Assembly: GCA_030672345.1 (NCBI GenBank)
Contig: DAOVGO010000185.1
Span: 1-14,915, forward strand
Direction: 5' to 3'
Origin: Methanosarcinales archaeon
GTDB lineage: Archaea; Halobacteriota; Methanosarcinia; Methanosarcinales; Methanogasteraceae
DNA length: 14,915 nt
Shown here: piece after piece, positions 1 to 6,725 of the stretch
How positions within the stretch are numbered: position 1 is the first letter of the stretch
Layout of the letters: each line of letters starts with the position of its first letter
Translations under genes and position numbers: made by a program
Notes under the pieces: generated by a model
Seen by the model: the letters and a program-made list of their open reading frames with translations, nothing else
What the model was told of the DNA's origin: nothing
Database searches by the model: none

Positions 1-533
1 GCGTAATTTCCGATTTCGTCTATCTTGATCCGGATTTTCGATCCGTTGAATGTCTGGTTAAAGACGATCTCGCCATTTTCATTCTCTATGCGCATGTATG
101 ACCGCGTAATATTCTCCGAATAGATGAAGAAGTCTGATTCCTTACTAACCTCGAGTCCCGCGATATGGAACCGTTCGACAACCGGCTTGTACTGCACATC
201 ATAAGAGACTGTCACGGCTGTTTCGTTATTTGACCCGACTTTTATGTGGTTTCTGCCACAGTTCAGCGAATCGATCGGTTGATCTTGCCTGTTTATGGAA
301 TAAGTCACGTTATTGATGACTACCTCGGTGTCAGCATCATAATCACTCAGATGCAGCATCTGATCCCTGGGATCAAGATCGCCTTCTATGTAAAACGTCA
401 ATTCCGACGTATCATAGCAGACAAGAGTGCATTTTGCCTGCGGGTATCCGAGATAGCCGATGAGAACCACGAGCCCCATACATGCGCATAGCAGGATCAG
501 GTTTCTGATCGCAACAACCCCTGCATCCGACAT
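1..533 (-). CDS. membrane-anchored extracellular protein of unknown function, N-terminal part
   Basis: The minus strand is open without a stop from an ATG at 531-533 to the left edge, giving 177 codons; the gene is cut by the window. Residues about 8-33 form one strongly hydrophobic stretch (around NLILLCACMGLVVLIGYLGY), read as an uncleaved signal anchor. The rest is polar and rich in beta-prone residues, with several Asn-X-Ser/Thr sequons (NVT, NET, NIT, NQT, NGS), which fits an exported, possibly glycosylated, Ig-like surface domain. I recognise no family. No good Shine-Dalgarno precedes the ATG, so translation may be leaderless. The gene is divergent from tRNA-Gln. The long open frame with natural codon use is what supports it; the function is unknown. 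Confidence 0.7.
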   Translation of the reverse strand, partial: MSDAGVVAIRNLILLCACMGLVVLIGYLGYPQAKCTLVCYDTSELTFYIEGDLDPRDQMLHLSDYDADTEVVINNVTYSINRQDQPIDSLNCGRNHIKVGSNNETAVTVSYDVQYKPVVERFHIAGLEVSKESDFFIYSENITRSYMRIENENGEIVFNQTFNGSKIRIKIDEIGNY

Positions 534-571
534 AGTTATTTATCTCTTTATCGCACAACCTATTAGTACAT
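534..571. promoter_or_regulatory. divergent AT-rich promoter between the surface-protein gene and tRNA-Gln
   Basis: Only 38 bases separate the minus-strand ATG from the tRNA 5' end. The segment holds TTATTTATCTCTTTATC (about 536-552), placed 20-35 bases upstream of tRNA position 1, where an archaeal TATA box is expected. A second weak box on the minus strand (about 557-570, TACTAATAGG read in reverse complement) could serve a leaderless transcript of the surface-protein gene. These are sequence-based guesses; no start site is known. Confidence 0.35.
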
Positions 572-644
572 AGCCCCATAGGGTAGTGGCCAATCCTGCG
601 GGCCCTTGGAGCCTGTGACCGCGGTTCGAATCCGCGTGGGGCTA
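572..644 (+). tRNA. tRNA-Gln, anticodon TTG
   Basis: This folds as a complete 73-base cloverleaf. The acceptor AGCCCCA (572-578) pairs with TGGGGCT (637-643) and discriminator A is at 644. The D arm starts at GGGT (581-584) with GG in its loop. The anticodon stem CGGGC (599-603) pairs with GCCTG (611-615), including one G-T wobble. The loop is CCTTGGA (604-610). The T arm is CGCGG/CCGCG with the canonical TTCGAAT loop (625-631). The anticodon at 606-608 is TTG (Gln). The first pair is A1-U72. CCA is not encoded and there is no intron. The oddity is C at position 33 (base 605), where U33 is nearly universal. mch follows 50 bases downstream. Confidence 0.9.
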
Positions 645-647
645 TCA

Positions 648-682
648 GCGATATGATTATATGCTATACTGTAACATATCGC
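648..682. repeat. 8-bp inverted repeat between tRNA-Gln and the mch ribosome-binding site
   Basis: GCGATATG (648-655) and CATATCGC (675-682) are perfect inverted copies separated by 19 bases. The spacer holds a TATA-like ATTATATGC (about 656-664). The right arm abuts the mch Shine-Dalgarno GGAGTGAT (683-690). It may be an operator over the mch promoter, or a hairpin that terminates or processes a tRNA-mch transcript and can mask the ribosome-binding site. The symmetry is seen directly; the role is inferred. Confidence 0.5.
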
Positions 683-694
683 GGAGTGATCGAC

Positions 695-1645
695 ATGTTA
701 TCGGTGAATGAGGCTGCGATTGACGTTGTGGATGAGATGATCTGCTGGAGCGAGGAATTGAAGATCAAGGTGCACACGCTTGACAACGGATCAACGGTCA
801 TCGACTGTGGGATCGAGGTTTCGGGAAGCTACGAAGCAGGCTTACGATTCATCGAGGCGTGTATGGGCGGTCTTGGAACGGCATCGCTTGGCGTGCGCAG
901 GATCGGTAATCTGCCGCTTGCGTTCATCGATGTTACCACCGATCATCCGTGCATCGCGTGTCTCGGCGCACAGACCGCAGGCTGGCAGATCGGTGTCAGG
1001 GAATATGTTGCGATGGGTTCTGGACCGGCGCGTGCGCTTGCGCAGAAACCAAAAGAGATCTTTGACCGGATAGCGTATCACGACGACGCCGAATGCGCTG
1101 TCATCGCACTCGAATCAAACAAGCTCCCTGATGGGGAGATCATGCAGTTCATCGCAGATGAGTGCAGGGTTGATGTCGAGGAGGTCATCGCACTGGTTGC
1201 GCCGACCAACTGCCTTATCGGCTCGGTTCTGGTATCAGGGCGTGTGATCGAGACGGCAGTCCGCAGGTTGCACGAACTCGGATTCGACACACAGAATATT
1301 TTACATGCGACAGGGACTGCGCCGGTCGCTCCGGTGGTGCTCGACGAGATGCGTGCGATAGGCTCGACGAACGACAGCATCATATACTACGGATCGGTGG
1401 TGCTCACCACCAGGGGCTTTGACGAGGAGATATTCAAACAGGTGCCTGCCAAGGTCTCAGAGAGCTATGGCAAGCCGTTTTATAAGACGTTTGAGGCTGC
1501 GGGATACGACTTTTCCAACATCGATACAGCCATCTTTGCGCCAGCCGAGATCACGGTAAGTGACCTTGATACCGGAAAGACATACCACACCGGATATCTG
1601 AGCGAGGAAGTGATCCTCGAATCTTATGAGATCAGTGGGATATAA
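695..1645 (+). CDS. mch: methenyl-tetrahydromethanopterin cyclohydrolase
   Basis: Mch interconverts N5,N10-methenyl-H4MPT and N5-formyl-H4MPT in the cytoplasm, a step of methanogenesis and of reverse or oxidative C1 flow. The 316 residues match the family length. Recognisable blocks are MLSVNEAA at the N-terminus, STVIDCGIEVSGSYEAGL (33-50), VTTDHPCIACLGAQTAGWQ (80-98), YVAMGSGPARALAQKPKE (104-121), LVAPTNCLIGSV (167-178), ATGTAPVAPV (205-214) and FAPAEITVSDLDTGKTY (281-297). I chose ATG 695, not an in-frame ATG 14 codons upstream: GGAGTGAT (683-690) lies four bases before it and family members start MxSVNE. The upstream in-frame codons fall inside the inverted repeat. The lsm gene follows after 24 bases, suggesting co-transcription. 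Confidence 0.96.
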   Translation: MLSVNEAAIDVVDEMICWSEELKIKVHTLDNGSTVIDCGIEVSGSYEAGLRFIEACMGGLGTASLGVRRIGNLPLAFIDVTTDHPCIACLGAQTAGWQIGVREYVAMGSGPARALAQKPKEIFDRIAYHDDAECAVIALESNKLPDGEIMQFIADECRVDVEEVIALVAPTNCLIGSVLVSGRVIETAVRRLHELGFDTQNILHATGTAPVAPVVLDEMRAIGSTNDSIIYYGSVVLTTRGFDEEIFKQVPAKVSESYGKPFYKTFEAAGYDFSNIDTAIFAPAEITVSDLDTGKTYHTGYLSEEVILESYEISGI

Positions 1646-1669
1646 TTAAGGAATTATTAAGGAGTTATT

Positions 1670-1891
1670 ATGTTTCCGACAAAGAAAGTTCAGTCGATGA
1701 TCGGCTCAAGGATACAGGTTGAGATGAAAGGCGACGAACACCTGCTCGAAGGTATGCTTGAGAGCGTGGATGACTATCTGAACCTGCATCTGCTGGATAC
1801 GGTAGAGATCGCTAGCGGGGAGCGGATGCGCTCTCTTGGGTCGGTCGTTCTTCGTGGCAACAACATCATCCTGATCATCCCTGTTGAATAG
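1670..1891 (+). CDS. Sm-like archaeal protein (Lsm/SmAP)
   Basis: This 73-residue protein is a single Sm fold. Sm1 covers about 12-43 (GSRIQVEMKG, then GMLESVDDYLNLHL, with the typical G and D-x-x-x-N positions). Sm2 is LGSVVLRGNNI (57-67), the usual LG...RG-N pattern that lines the U-rich RNA pocket. Archaeal Sm proteins form hexameric or heptameric rings that bind oligo(U) and take part in RNA metabolism. AAGGAG (1659-1664) lies five bases before the ATG. The short gap from mch carries an 11-base imperfect tandem duplication containing this site. The next gene begins 14 bases after the stop. Confidence 0.9.
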   Translation: MFPTKKVQSMIGSRIQVEMKGDEHLLEGMLESVDDYLNLHLLDTVEIASGERMRSLGSVVLRGNNIILIIPVE

Positions 1892-1905
1892 GAGGCAGAT
1901 GGCAG

Positions 1906-2241
1906 ATGGAGGAGATCGAGGAACAGACACTGAATCTGATACGCCGCAAAGACGGTGCTCTGCAGAGCCATATCTGGAAGGAGCTGGGTATCAACAGCAG
2001 GCAGTGCTCACGCATCATCCGCAAGCTGCTGGACGAAGGTCTGGTTGAACGCGAGTCTGTGGTGACCGGTGGTGTTCGGACCTACAGAATCAGCTACTGT
2101 GGCAAGGTTGGTGTCAGTAAATATGAACTGCTGATCTCCGGAAATGTCCTTGATCCGTGTGCCGGCTGCATCGATGACTGCAATCCACCAAGGTGCACCC
2201 GGTTGAACAGGTGGATCATGGGACTGGATGTGAAATCGTGA
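1906..2241 (+). CDS. winged-helix DNA-binding protein with C-terminal four-cysteine cluster
   Basis: The 111-residue protein has an N-terminal winged helix-turn-helix at about 4-62: helices at 4-15, 19-28 and 31-45 (SRQCSRIIRKLLDEGLVER as recognition helix and turn), then a beta wing VVTGGVRTYRIS. The pattern is that of MarR/TFIIIC B-block-like archaeal regulators. The C-terminal tail carries C85-x2-C88-x3-C92-x4-C97, fit to bind zinc or an iron-sulfur cluster; C34 and C65 lie outside it. A metal- or redox-sensing transcription factor is plausible but unproven. GGAGG (1891-1895) overlaps the lsm stop and lies 10 bases before ATG 1906. An ATG at 1899 is out of frame. The following gene overlaps by four bases, so translational coupling is likely. 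Confidence 0.8.
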   Translation: MEEIEEQTLNLIRRKDGALQSHIWKELGINSRQCSRIIRKLLDEGLVERESVVTGGVRTYRISYCGKVGVSKYELLISGNVLDPCAGCIDDCNPPRCTRLNRWIMGLDVKS

Positions 2242-2453
2242 GCGGGATTGCGGTTGGTATGTACGCCATCGTGGCGATAGTTACGCTGGTGTTTGCGTTC
2301 TGGGCGGTTATGCTGATGGATTGCCTGAAACGTCCGGGCGATAGATTCCACACCGAGATGGAGAATGCAAAATCCTTATGGACGAAGCTGCTCATCGTCG
2401 GGGTGCCGTGGTGCGGGATTGTGTACTTTATCAGCGTCAAGCGGAAGGATTGA
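2238..2453 (+). CDS. small two-helix membrane protein, PLDc_N-like
   Basis: This is a 71-residue protein with two hydrophobic segments: about 4-24 (AVGMYAIVAIVTLVFAFWAVML) and about 50-65 (LLIVGVPWCGIVYFISV). Between them lies a polar loop, DCLKRPGDRFHTEMENAKSL. The arrangement helix, basic loop, W, P-x-x-G-x-x-Y-F and basic tail resembles the PLDc_N (phospholipase D-nuclease N-terminal) membrane domain, which often occurs alone with unknown function. I chose GTG 2238 because it overlaps the TGA of the preceding gene in a GTGA junction typical of coupled genes. A longer reading from ATG 2193 would run 15 codons into the upstream gene and add a polar, unrelated N-terminus. Family assignment is moderate. 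Confidence 0.65.
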   Translation: MSGIAVGMYAIVAIVTLVFAFWAVMLMDCLKRPGDRFHTEMENAKSLWTKLLIVGVPWCGIVYFISVKRKD

Positions 2454-2682
2454 AGAGGACCCTCGAGTACGCGGGAAGCCGTCAGTGATAAGTCCACCTT
2501 AATTCATTTGGCATGGATCGGGCGTTTGGGGCTCTTAAAAGAGTTTCATGAAGAGTGTGGCAGCTAAATTTGGTGACTTATATGCATCGAATCACACCCG
2601 CACCATTTTTTCGAAAACTCTTAAGTAGTTTGGAACTGACGTCTCTTTCGATATCTCTAAGATCTTATATTGAGGAGCACCG
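2454..2682. promoter_or_regulatory. lysA upstream region with candidate promoter
   Basis: There are 229 bases without a credible gene. A perfect 12-bp palindrome, CTCTT-AA-AAGAG, lies at 2532-2543. A candidate BRE/TATA, CGAAAACTCTTAAGTA, lies at 2612-2627, repeating the heptamer CTCTTAA of the palindrome. It would start transcription near 2650 and give a leader of about 30 bases holding GAGGAG just before the lysA ATG. The match to an archaeal TATA box is only fair. Confidence 0.3.
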
Positions 2683-3963
2683 ATGTCCCGGATAAGCGAC
2701 CATCTCAGCATAAAAAACCACCACCTCACCATCGGCGGTGTTGATGCAGTCTCGCTTGCACAGGAGTATGGCACGCCGCTCTATGTGATCGATGAGGACC
2801 GTGTGCGCAGGAACTTCCGCACATTTAAGGGAGCATTTCCTGATGCCGATATCTACTACGCAGCAAAGGCGAACTGGAATCTTGCGGTCCTGCGAATCCT
2901 TGCGTCCGAAGGCGCGGGCGCCGACGTCTTCTCTGACGGCGAACTCTATGCAGCGCTCCTTGCAGGCATCCCGCCAGACCGGATTCTCTTCAATGGCAAC
3001 TCTAAGACAATTCATGAACTCCAGATGGCGATCGATGTCGGGGTCCGCGTCTCTATGGACTCGCTGCACGAACTGTATGCGCTCTCAAATCTTGCTCTCG
3101 AATCCGGCAAAACTATGGACGTCGCATTCAGGGTCAATCCTGATGTCTCTTCCGACACCCATCCGAAGATCGCAACCGGTCTTGCGACCTCCAAGTTCGG
3201 GATCGGGTACGCTGACGTGGTGGAGGCGTACAACGAGGCAAAAAAACTTCCGGGAGTACGTCCGGTCGGTATACACTGCCACATCGGCTCTCAGATCACC
3301 GATATCGCTCCTTTCAGAGAAGCAGTCGAAAAGATGATGGATCTCGCCGAACAGATCACGAGACTCGGCATCGATCTCGAATTCGTTGATCTCGGGGGTG
3401 GGCTTGGCATTCCGTACCAGAAGGAGATGGAAACTCCGGAACCACGCGATCTTGCCGGTGCAATCCTTCCGATATTTGATGAGCGCTCGAAAAATCTTGG
3501 AATATCCCCGAAACTGATACTCGAACCGGGCAGATACATCGTCGGCGATGCAAGCATTCTTCTTACGGGCGTAAACACCATAAAAAGGTCGGCAAGGAAT
3601 TTTGTGGGCGTGGATGTCGGACTCAATCTACTGATCCGCCCTGCGATGTATGATGCGTACCATGAGGTGATTGTTGCAAACAAAGCAGACCTCGACGGGG
3701 CAGAAACGTATGATATCGTGGGACCGATCTGCGAATCAGGCGACATCGTTGCGAAGGATCGTAAACTGCCACTGATCGAACCTGGTGATGTGGTTGCCGT
3801 GCTCGACGTCGGAGCGTACGGGTTTTCCATGAGTTCGCAGTACAACGGGCGCTGCCGGTGTGCAGAGGTCTTGGTCTGCGATGGCAGGGTGGATCTGATA
3901 CGCAGGCGGGAGGACTACGGAGACCTGATCGCGAAGCAGGCTGTGCCAGCGAGGCTGCTTTAG
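2683..3963 (+). CDS. lysA: diaminopimelate decarboxylase
   Basis: LysA decarboxylates meso-diaminopimelate to L-lysine with PLP, the last step of lysine synthesis in the cytoplasm. At 426 residues it is full length. The alanine-racemase-like barrel has the PLP lysine in YYAAKANWN (K62), HCHIGSQ at 198-204, glycine-rich LGGGLGIPY at 237-245 and EPGRYIVGDA at 281-290. The C-terminal domain has ICESGD (349-354) with the Cys/Glu that the partner subunit contributes to the active site, and GAYGFSMSSQYNGR (377-390). These separate it from ornithine/arginine decarboxylases. GAGGAG stands just before the ATG. It is a single gene, convergent with orc1/cdc6. Confidence 0.96.
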   Translation: MSRISDHLSIKNHHLTIGGVDAVSLAQEYGTPLYVIDEDRVRRNFRTFKGAFPDADIYYAAKANWNLAVLRILASEGAGADVFSDGELYAALLAGIPPDRILFNGNSKTIHELQMAIDVGVRVSMDSLHELYALSNLALESGKTMDVAFRVNPDVSSDTHPKIATGLATSKFGIGYADVVEAYNEAKKLPGVRPVGIHCHIGSQITDIAPFREAVEKMMDLAEQITRLGIDLEFVDLGGGLGIPYQKEMETPEPRDLAGAILPIFDERSKNLGISPKLILEPGRYIVGDASILLTGVNTIKRSARNFVGVDVGLNLLIRPAMYDAYHEVIVANKADLDGAETYDIVGPICESGDIVAKDRKLPLIEPGDVVAVLDVGAYGFSMSSQYNGRCRCAEVLVCDGRVDLIRRREDYGDLIAKQAVPARLL

Positions 3964-4025
3964 GCGATCTTATTGTTGATTTTTGATTTGATTTACCCAA
4001 GGGGCACCACTGATACGCTCATAAT

Positions 4026-4070
4026 CTCATCGAAGGATCGATGGGCAAGCCCCCACGAGATCCCATTTTT
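4026..4070 (+). terminator. possible terminator hairpins between lysA and orc1/cdc6
   Basis: CATCGA-AGGA-TCGATG (4028-4043) is a perfect six-base stem with a four-base loop, extendable by a G-T and a C-G pair. An overlapping alternative pairs ATGGG (4041-4045) with CCCAT (4062-4066), followed directly by a T run (4066-4070). The second form has the stem-plus-T-tract shape that could end lysA transcription. The interval lies between convergent genes, where terminators are expected. The loop is long, so this is weak. Confidence 0.3.
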
Positions 4071-5332
4071 CACATCCCCAGTTGCGCCTGGAACGAGTCA
4101 AGTTTCATGTCCATGAGTGGCTGCAGGCGGGAATCGCTGATCAGCATATCCCGTACATGATCAGCCGGCGTTTCGAGCGATATCTCCTTGGTCACGCCAT
4201 ATCTCCCGCGATTGACGACGGTGGCATTCACGATCCCCAGCATATCGAGTTCTGAGATCAGTTCGGTGATGCGGCGCTGTGTCAGCGCATCGAGATCGAT
4301 CATACCGCACATGCGCTTGTAGATTCGATAAACCTCGCCGGTGGACATGATCTTTCTGCCGCTTGGCTTCCGTAGCGATCCGGTTGCTCTGTCAAGCACT
4401 GTGATGCCATAAAGCAGCAGCTTCGACTGGGTCGGAAGCGTTACTATGACCTCTTCAACCCGATCAGACTCGATCCTTGACTGCGCCTTCCTGACGTTTG
4501 CCTCGTGTACGCTCATCGAACCGCTCCGTTCGGCGAGTTCTGCCGAGACCCGGAGCAGGTCGAGTGCCTTGCGTGCGTCGCCATGTTCTCTTGCCGCAAG
4601 GGCAGCACATAACGAGATCACATCGCCACCGAGCGCTCCGTTGCCAAATGCCATCTCAGCGCGCTGTTGCAGGATGTCTGCTAATTGATCAGCATTGTAC
4701 GGCGGGAAAACAAGCTCCTCCTCCCCAAGAGAGCTCCTAATTCTTGGATCAAGGAACTCTGTAAACGTCAAATCATTCGAAATTCCAACAAGACTGACTT
4801 TGGCATGTTTTAACTTGGAATTGATCCTTGATAAGCTATACAGCACATCGTCGCCTTTTTTTGTCAATTTGTCAATCTCGTCGAGTATGATGATAACGAC
4901 CTGTTCCTTCGAATCGACCGCGCTCCTGAATTCGGAGTACACCTGGTCGGTAGGCCATCCGGTCATCGGTACCCGCTTGCCAAAATTCCGCGCCAGATTG
5001 GCAAGCAGTCGATACTGGGTATCAATGACCTCACAGTTCATATACAGAACCCTGCACGGGATTCCGCGCTTTCTCCCCACTTTCTCGAGTTCGTCTCCGA
5101 CATGTGTGGTAACCGCGGTTTTGCCAGTCCCGGTCTTCCCATAGATCAGGATGTTTGACGGCGTGTCCCCGCGCAGAGCCACGACCAGGATCTTGAGGAG
5201 CGCCTCAACCTCATGGTCCCGGTGTGGGAGATAATCAGGCACATACGTCGAACGGAGCACATCCCTGTTCTTGAACATCGATTTCGATTCAAGCAATCCT
5301 TCGATAACTTCCGTTATAGGTGTATTTCTCAC
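4070..5332 (-). CDS. cdc6: Orc1/Cdc6 replication initiator
   Basis: This archaeal origin-recognition and helicase-loading AAA+ ATPase has 420 residues, the usual size. Visible are Walker A GKTGTGKT (65-72), Walker B ILDEID (149-154), sensor 1 around GISND (183-187), the arginine-rich DPRIRSS (195-201), sensor 2 GDARKALD (251-258) and a C-terminal winged helix (about 305-400) for origin DNA. The initiation codon is GTG, with AGGAGGG (minus strand, 5339-5345) six bases before it. It lies 88 bases downstream of aspS on the same strand, with room for its own promoter. I could not see convincing ORB repeats beside it, so an adjacent origin is not claimed. Whether it is the Orc1-1 or Orc1-2 paralogue cannot be told by eye. 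Confidence 0.95.
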   Translation of the reverse strand: MRNTPITEVIEGLLESKSMFKNRDVLRSTYVPDYLPHRDHEVEALLKILVVALRGDTPSNILIYGKTGTGKTAVTTHVGDELEKVGRKRGIPCRVLYMNCEVIDTQYRLLANLARNFGKRVPMTGWPTDQVYSEFRSAVDSKEQVVIIILDEIDKLTKKGDDVLYSLSRINSKLKHAKVSLVGISNDLTFTEFLDPRIRSSLGEEELVFPPYNADQLADILQQRAEMAFGNGALGGDVISLCAALAAREHGDARKALDLLRVSAELAERSGSMSVHEANVRKAQSRIESDRVEEVIVTLPTQSKLLLYGITVLDRATGSLRKPSGRKIMSTGEVYRIYKRMCGMIDLDALTQRRITELISELDMLGIVNATVVNRGRYGVTKEISLETPADHVRDMLISDSRLQPLMDMKLDSFQAQLGM

Positions 5333-5420
5333 GAAGCACCCTCCTACTGTTGCTAAATTCCCTTTCGATACATCCGTATTAAGGATTTCGGGCGTATAAT
5401 TTTATTTTAACGTGTAATAA
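5333..5420 (-). promoter_or_regulatory. aspS-cdc6 spacer with candidate cdc6 promoter
   Basis: This 88-base spacer is strongly AT-rich next to the aspS stop (5396-5420) and could include its terminator. On the minus strand it then reads CCCGAAATCCTTAATACGG (about 5375-5393), where CGAAATC could act as BRE and TTAATAC as TATA box. That would give a leader of a few dozen bases ending in the AGGAGGG site. It is inferred from position and composition only. Confidence 0.3.
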
Positions 5421-6725
5421 CTAAGGCGAGAGCCGTTTTCGGTCACGGGGGAACAACACCACATCACGGATATTCTCGACATCGAGCATGGTCATGACCA
5501 GCCGCTCGGTCCCGAGCCCCCATCCGGCGTGCGGGGGCATCCCGTATCTGAATGCTTTCAGGTAGAAATCGAAGCCGCCAGGGTCGAGTCCGCACGCCGC
5601 AATCCTCTGGCGCAGCAGATCGTGTGAGTGGATACGCTGCGAGCCTGATGCAAGTTCCATGCGCGGATGCATAAGATCGAACGATTTGCTGTAGCGCGGG
5701 GCATCGTCGTACGCCTGTGTGTAATACGGCTTGATCTCAGTGGGCCAATTGATGATGAAATAATGCTCACCGACTGCGCTCCCTATAGCGCGCTCGGCAG
5801 CGGTGCCAAAGTCGTCACCCCACTCGATATCATGCCCGTGCTGATGTGCGATCTCGAGCGCGTCATCATAAGTCAGCCGCCGAAACGGCAGTTCAGGCAC
5901 GAAAAGATCGATTCCAAGCGCGCTCAACTGCGGCTTGCACTGGCGCGATACGTGCGCATACACGTCATGGATCAGACGCTCAAGAATTCCCATCACATCA
6001 AAATGATCGGCAAAACTCGCCTCGATATCGATCGAAGTAGCCTCATTGAGGTGCCGCAGCGTGTCATGCTCCTCAGCACGGAAGATCGCTCCGATCTCAC
6101 ACACTCGATCGAAACCTGCCGCCATCATGATCTGTTTGTACAGTTGCGGACTCTGATTAAGGAACGCCTCCCTGTTAAAGTAGGTAATCGGGAACAAAGC
6201 TGTGCCACCCTCTGTCGCAGCCGCAACCACCTTCGGAGTGTGAATTTCGATGAACCCCTCATTTGTAAGAAAATTACGAACCGCTATCAGTGCGTGGTGG
6301 CGTATTACGAATGCAGCGAGCATCTTTCTCCGTCTCAGATCCATAAACCTTGAATCAAGGCGGGTATCGATGTCTGCGCCGACCTTTTCGGTGACGTCCA
6401 TCGGCAGAGGGGATTTTGCCTCAGAAAGCATGTTCAGAATCTCAGGAATGATCTCGTATCCGTTCGGAGCTTGATTTGCCTCTTTCACGACCCCGGTTAC
6501 CAGAACCACGGATTCCCTGTTCAGTCTTCTGCCTGCATCAAAAAGGGCAGGATCGGTCTTCTTCTTGACCATGGTGACCTGTATGAATCCTTCCCGGTCT
6601 CGCAGCACAAGAAAGCAGATTCCTCCGAGATCGCGGATCTCGTGTACCCAGCCGGCAACCGTGACGGTATCGCCATTCATGCCAGGCGTGATCCCGGATG
6701 CATAATGAGTTCGCATGATAGCCAT
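5421..6725 (-). CDS. aspS: aspartyl-tRNA synthetase, archaeal type, predicted non-discriminating
   Basis: A class IIb synthetase of 434 residues. The N-terminal OB fold that binds the anticodon covers about 15-105 (VAGWVHEIRDLGGICFLVLRD begins at 23). The catalytic domain has TPKVVAAATEGGTALFP (163-179), QSPQLYKQ (191-198), motif 2 FRAEEHDTLRHLNEA (215-229) and motif 3 GWGLGTERL (401-409). It is the short archaeal/eukaryotic type without the bacterial insertion domain. H28 and P87 sit where archaeal non-discriminating enzymes have His and Pro, and where strictly Asp-specific ones have Trp and Lys. It should therefore charge both tRNA-Asp and tRNA-Asn, leaving Asp-tRNA-Asn to GatCAB. No Shine-Dalgarno is evident. 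An ATG three codons further in (6716) is an alternative start. It is the first gene of the aspS-cdc6 pair. Confidence 0.96.
   Translation of the reverse strand: MAIMRTHYASGITPGMNGDTVTVAGWVHEIRDLGGICFLVLRDREGFIQVTMVKKKTDPALFDAGRRLNRESVVLVTGVVKEANQAPNGYEIIPEILNMLSEAKSPLPMDVTEKVGADIDTRLDSRFMDLRRRKMLAAFVIRHHALIAVRNFLTNEGFIEIHTPKVVAAATEGGTALFPITYFNREAFLNQSPQLYKQIMMAAGFDRVCEIGAIFRAEEHDTLRHLNEATSIDIEASFADHFDVMGILERLIHDVYAHVSRQCKPQLSALGIDLFVPELPFRRLTYDDALEIAHQHGHDIEWGDDFGTAAERAIGSAVGEHYFIINWPTEIKPYYTQAYDDAPRYSKSFDLMHPRMELASGSQRIHSHDLLRQRIAACGLDPGGFDFYLKAFRYGMPPHAGWGLGTERLVMTMLDVENIRDVVLFPRDRKRLSP

Noticed and set aside
653..694. Upstream in-frame ATG extending mch by 14 residues
   Set aside because: The extension lies in the inverted repeat and TATA-like region, lacks a ribosome-binding site and is absent from the family; ATG 695 has GGAGTGAT at good spacing.
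2193..2237. ATG 2193 start for the small membrane protein
   Set aside because: It lies deep in the preceding gene and adds a polar stretch; GTG 2238 gives the typical GTGA coupling.
5333..5420. Replication origin beside cdc6
   Set aside because: I looked for ORB or mini-ORB repeats and a long AT-rich unwinding element and saw none convincing in this 88-base spacer.
5667..6353. 228-codon frame opposite aspS
   Set aside because: It is antisense to a strongly conserved synthetase and its product resembles no family; a codon-bias shadow.
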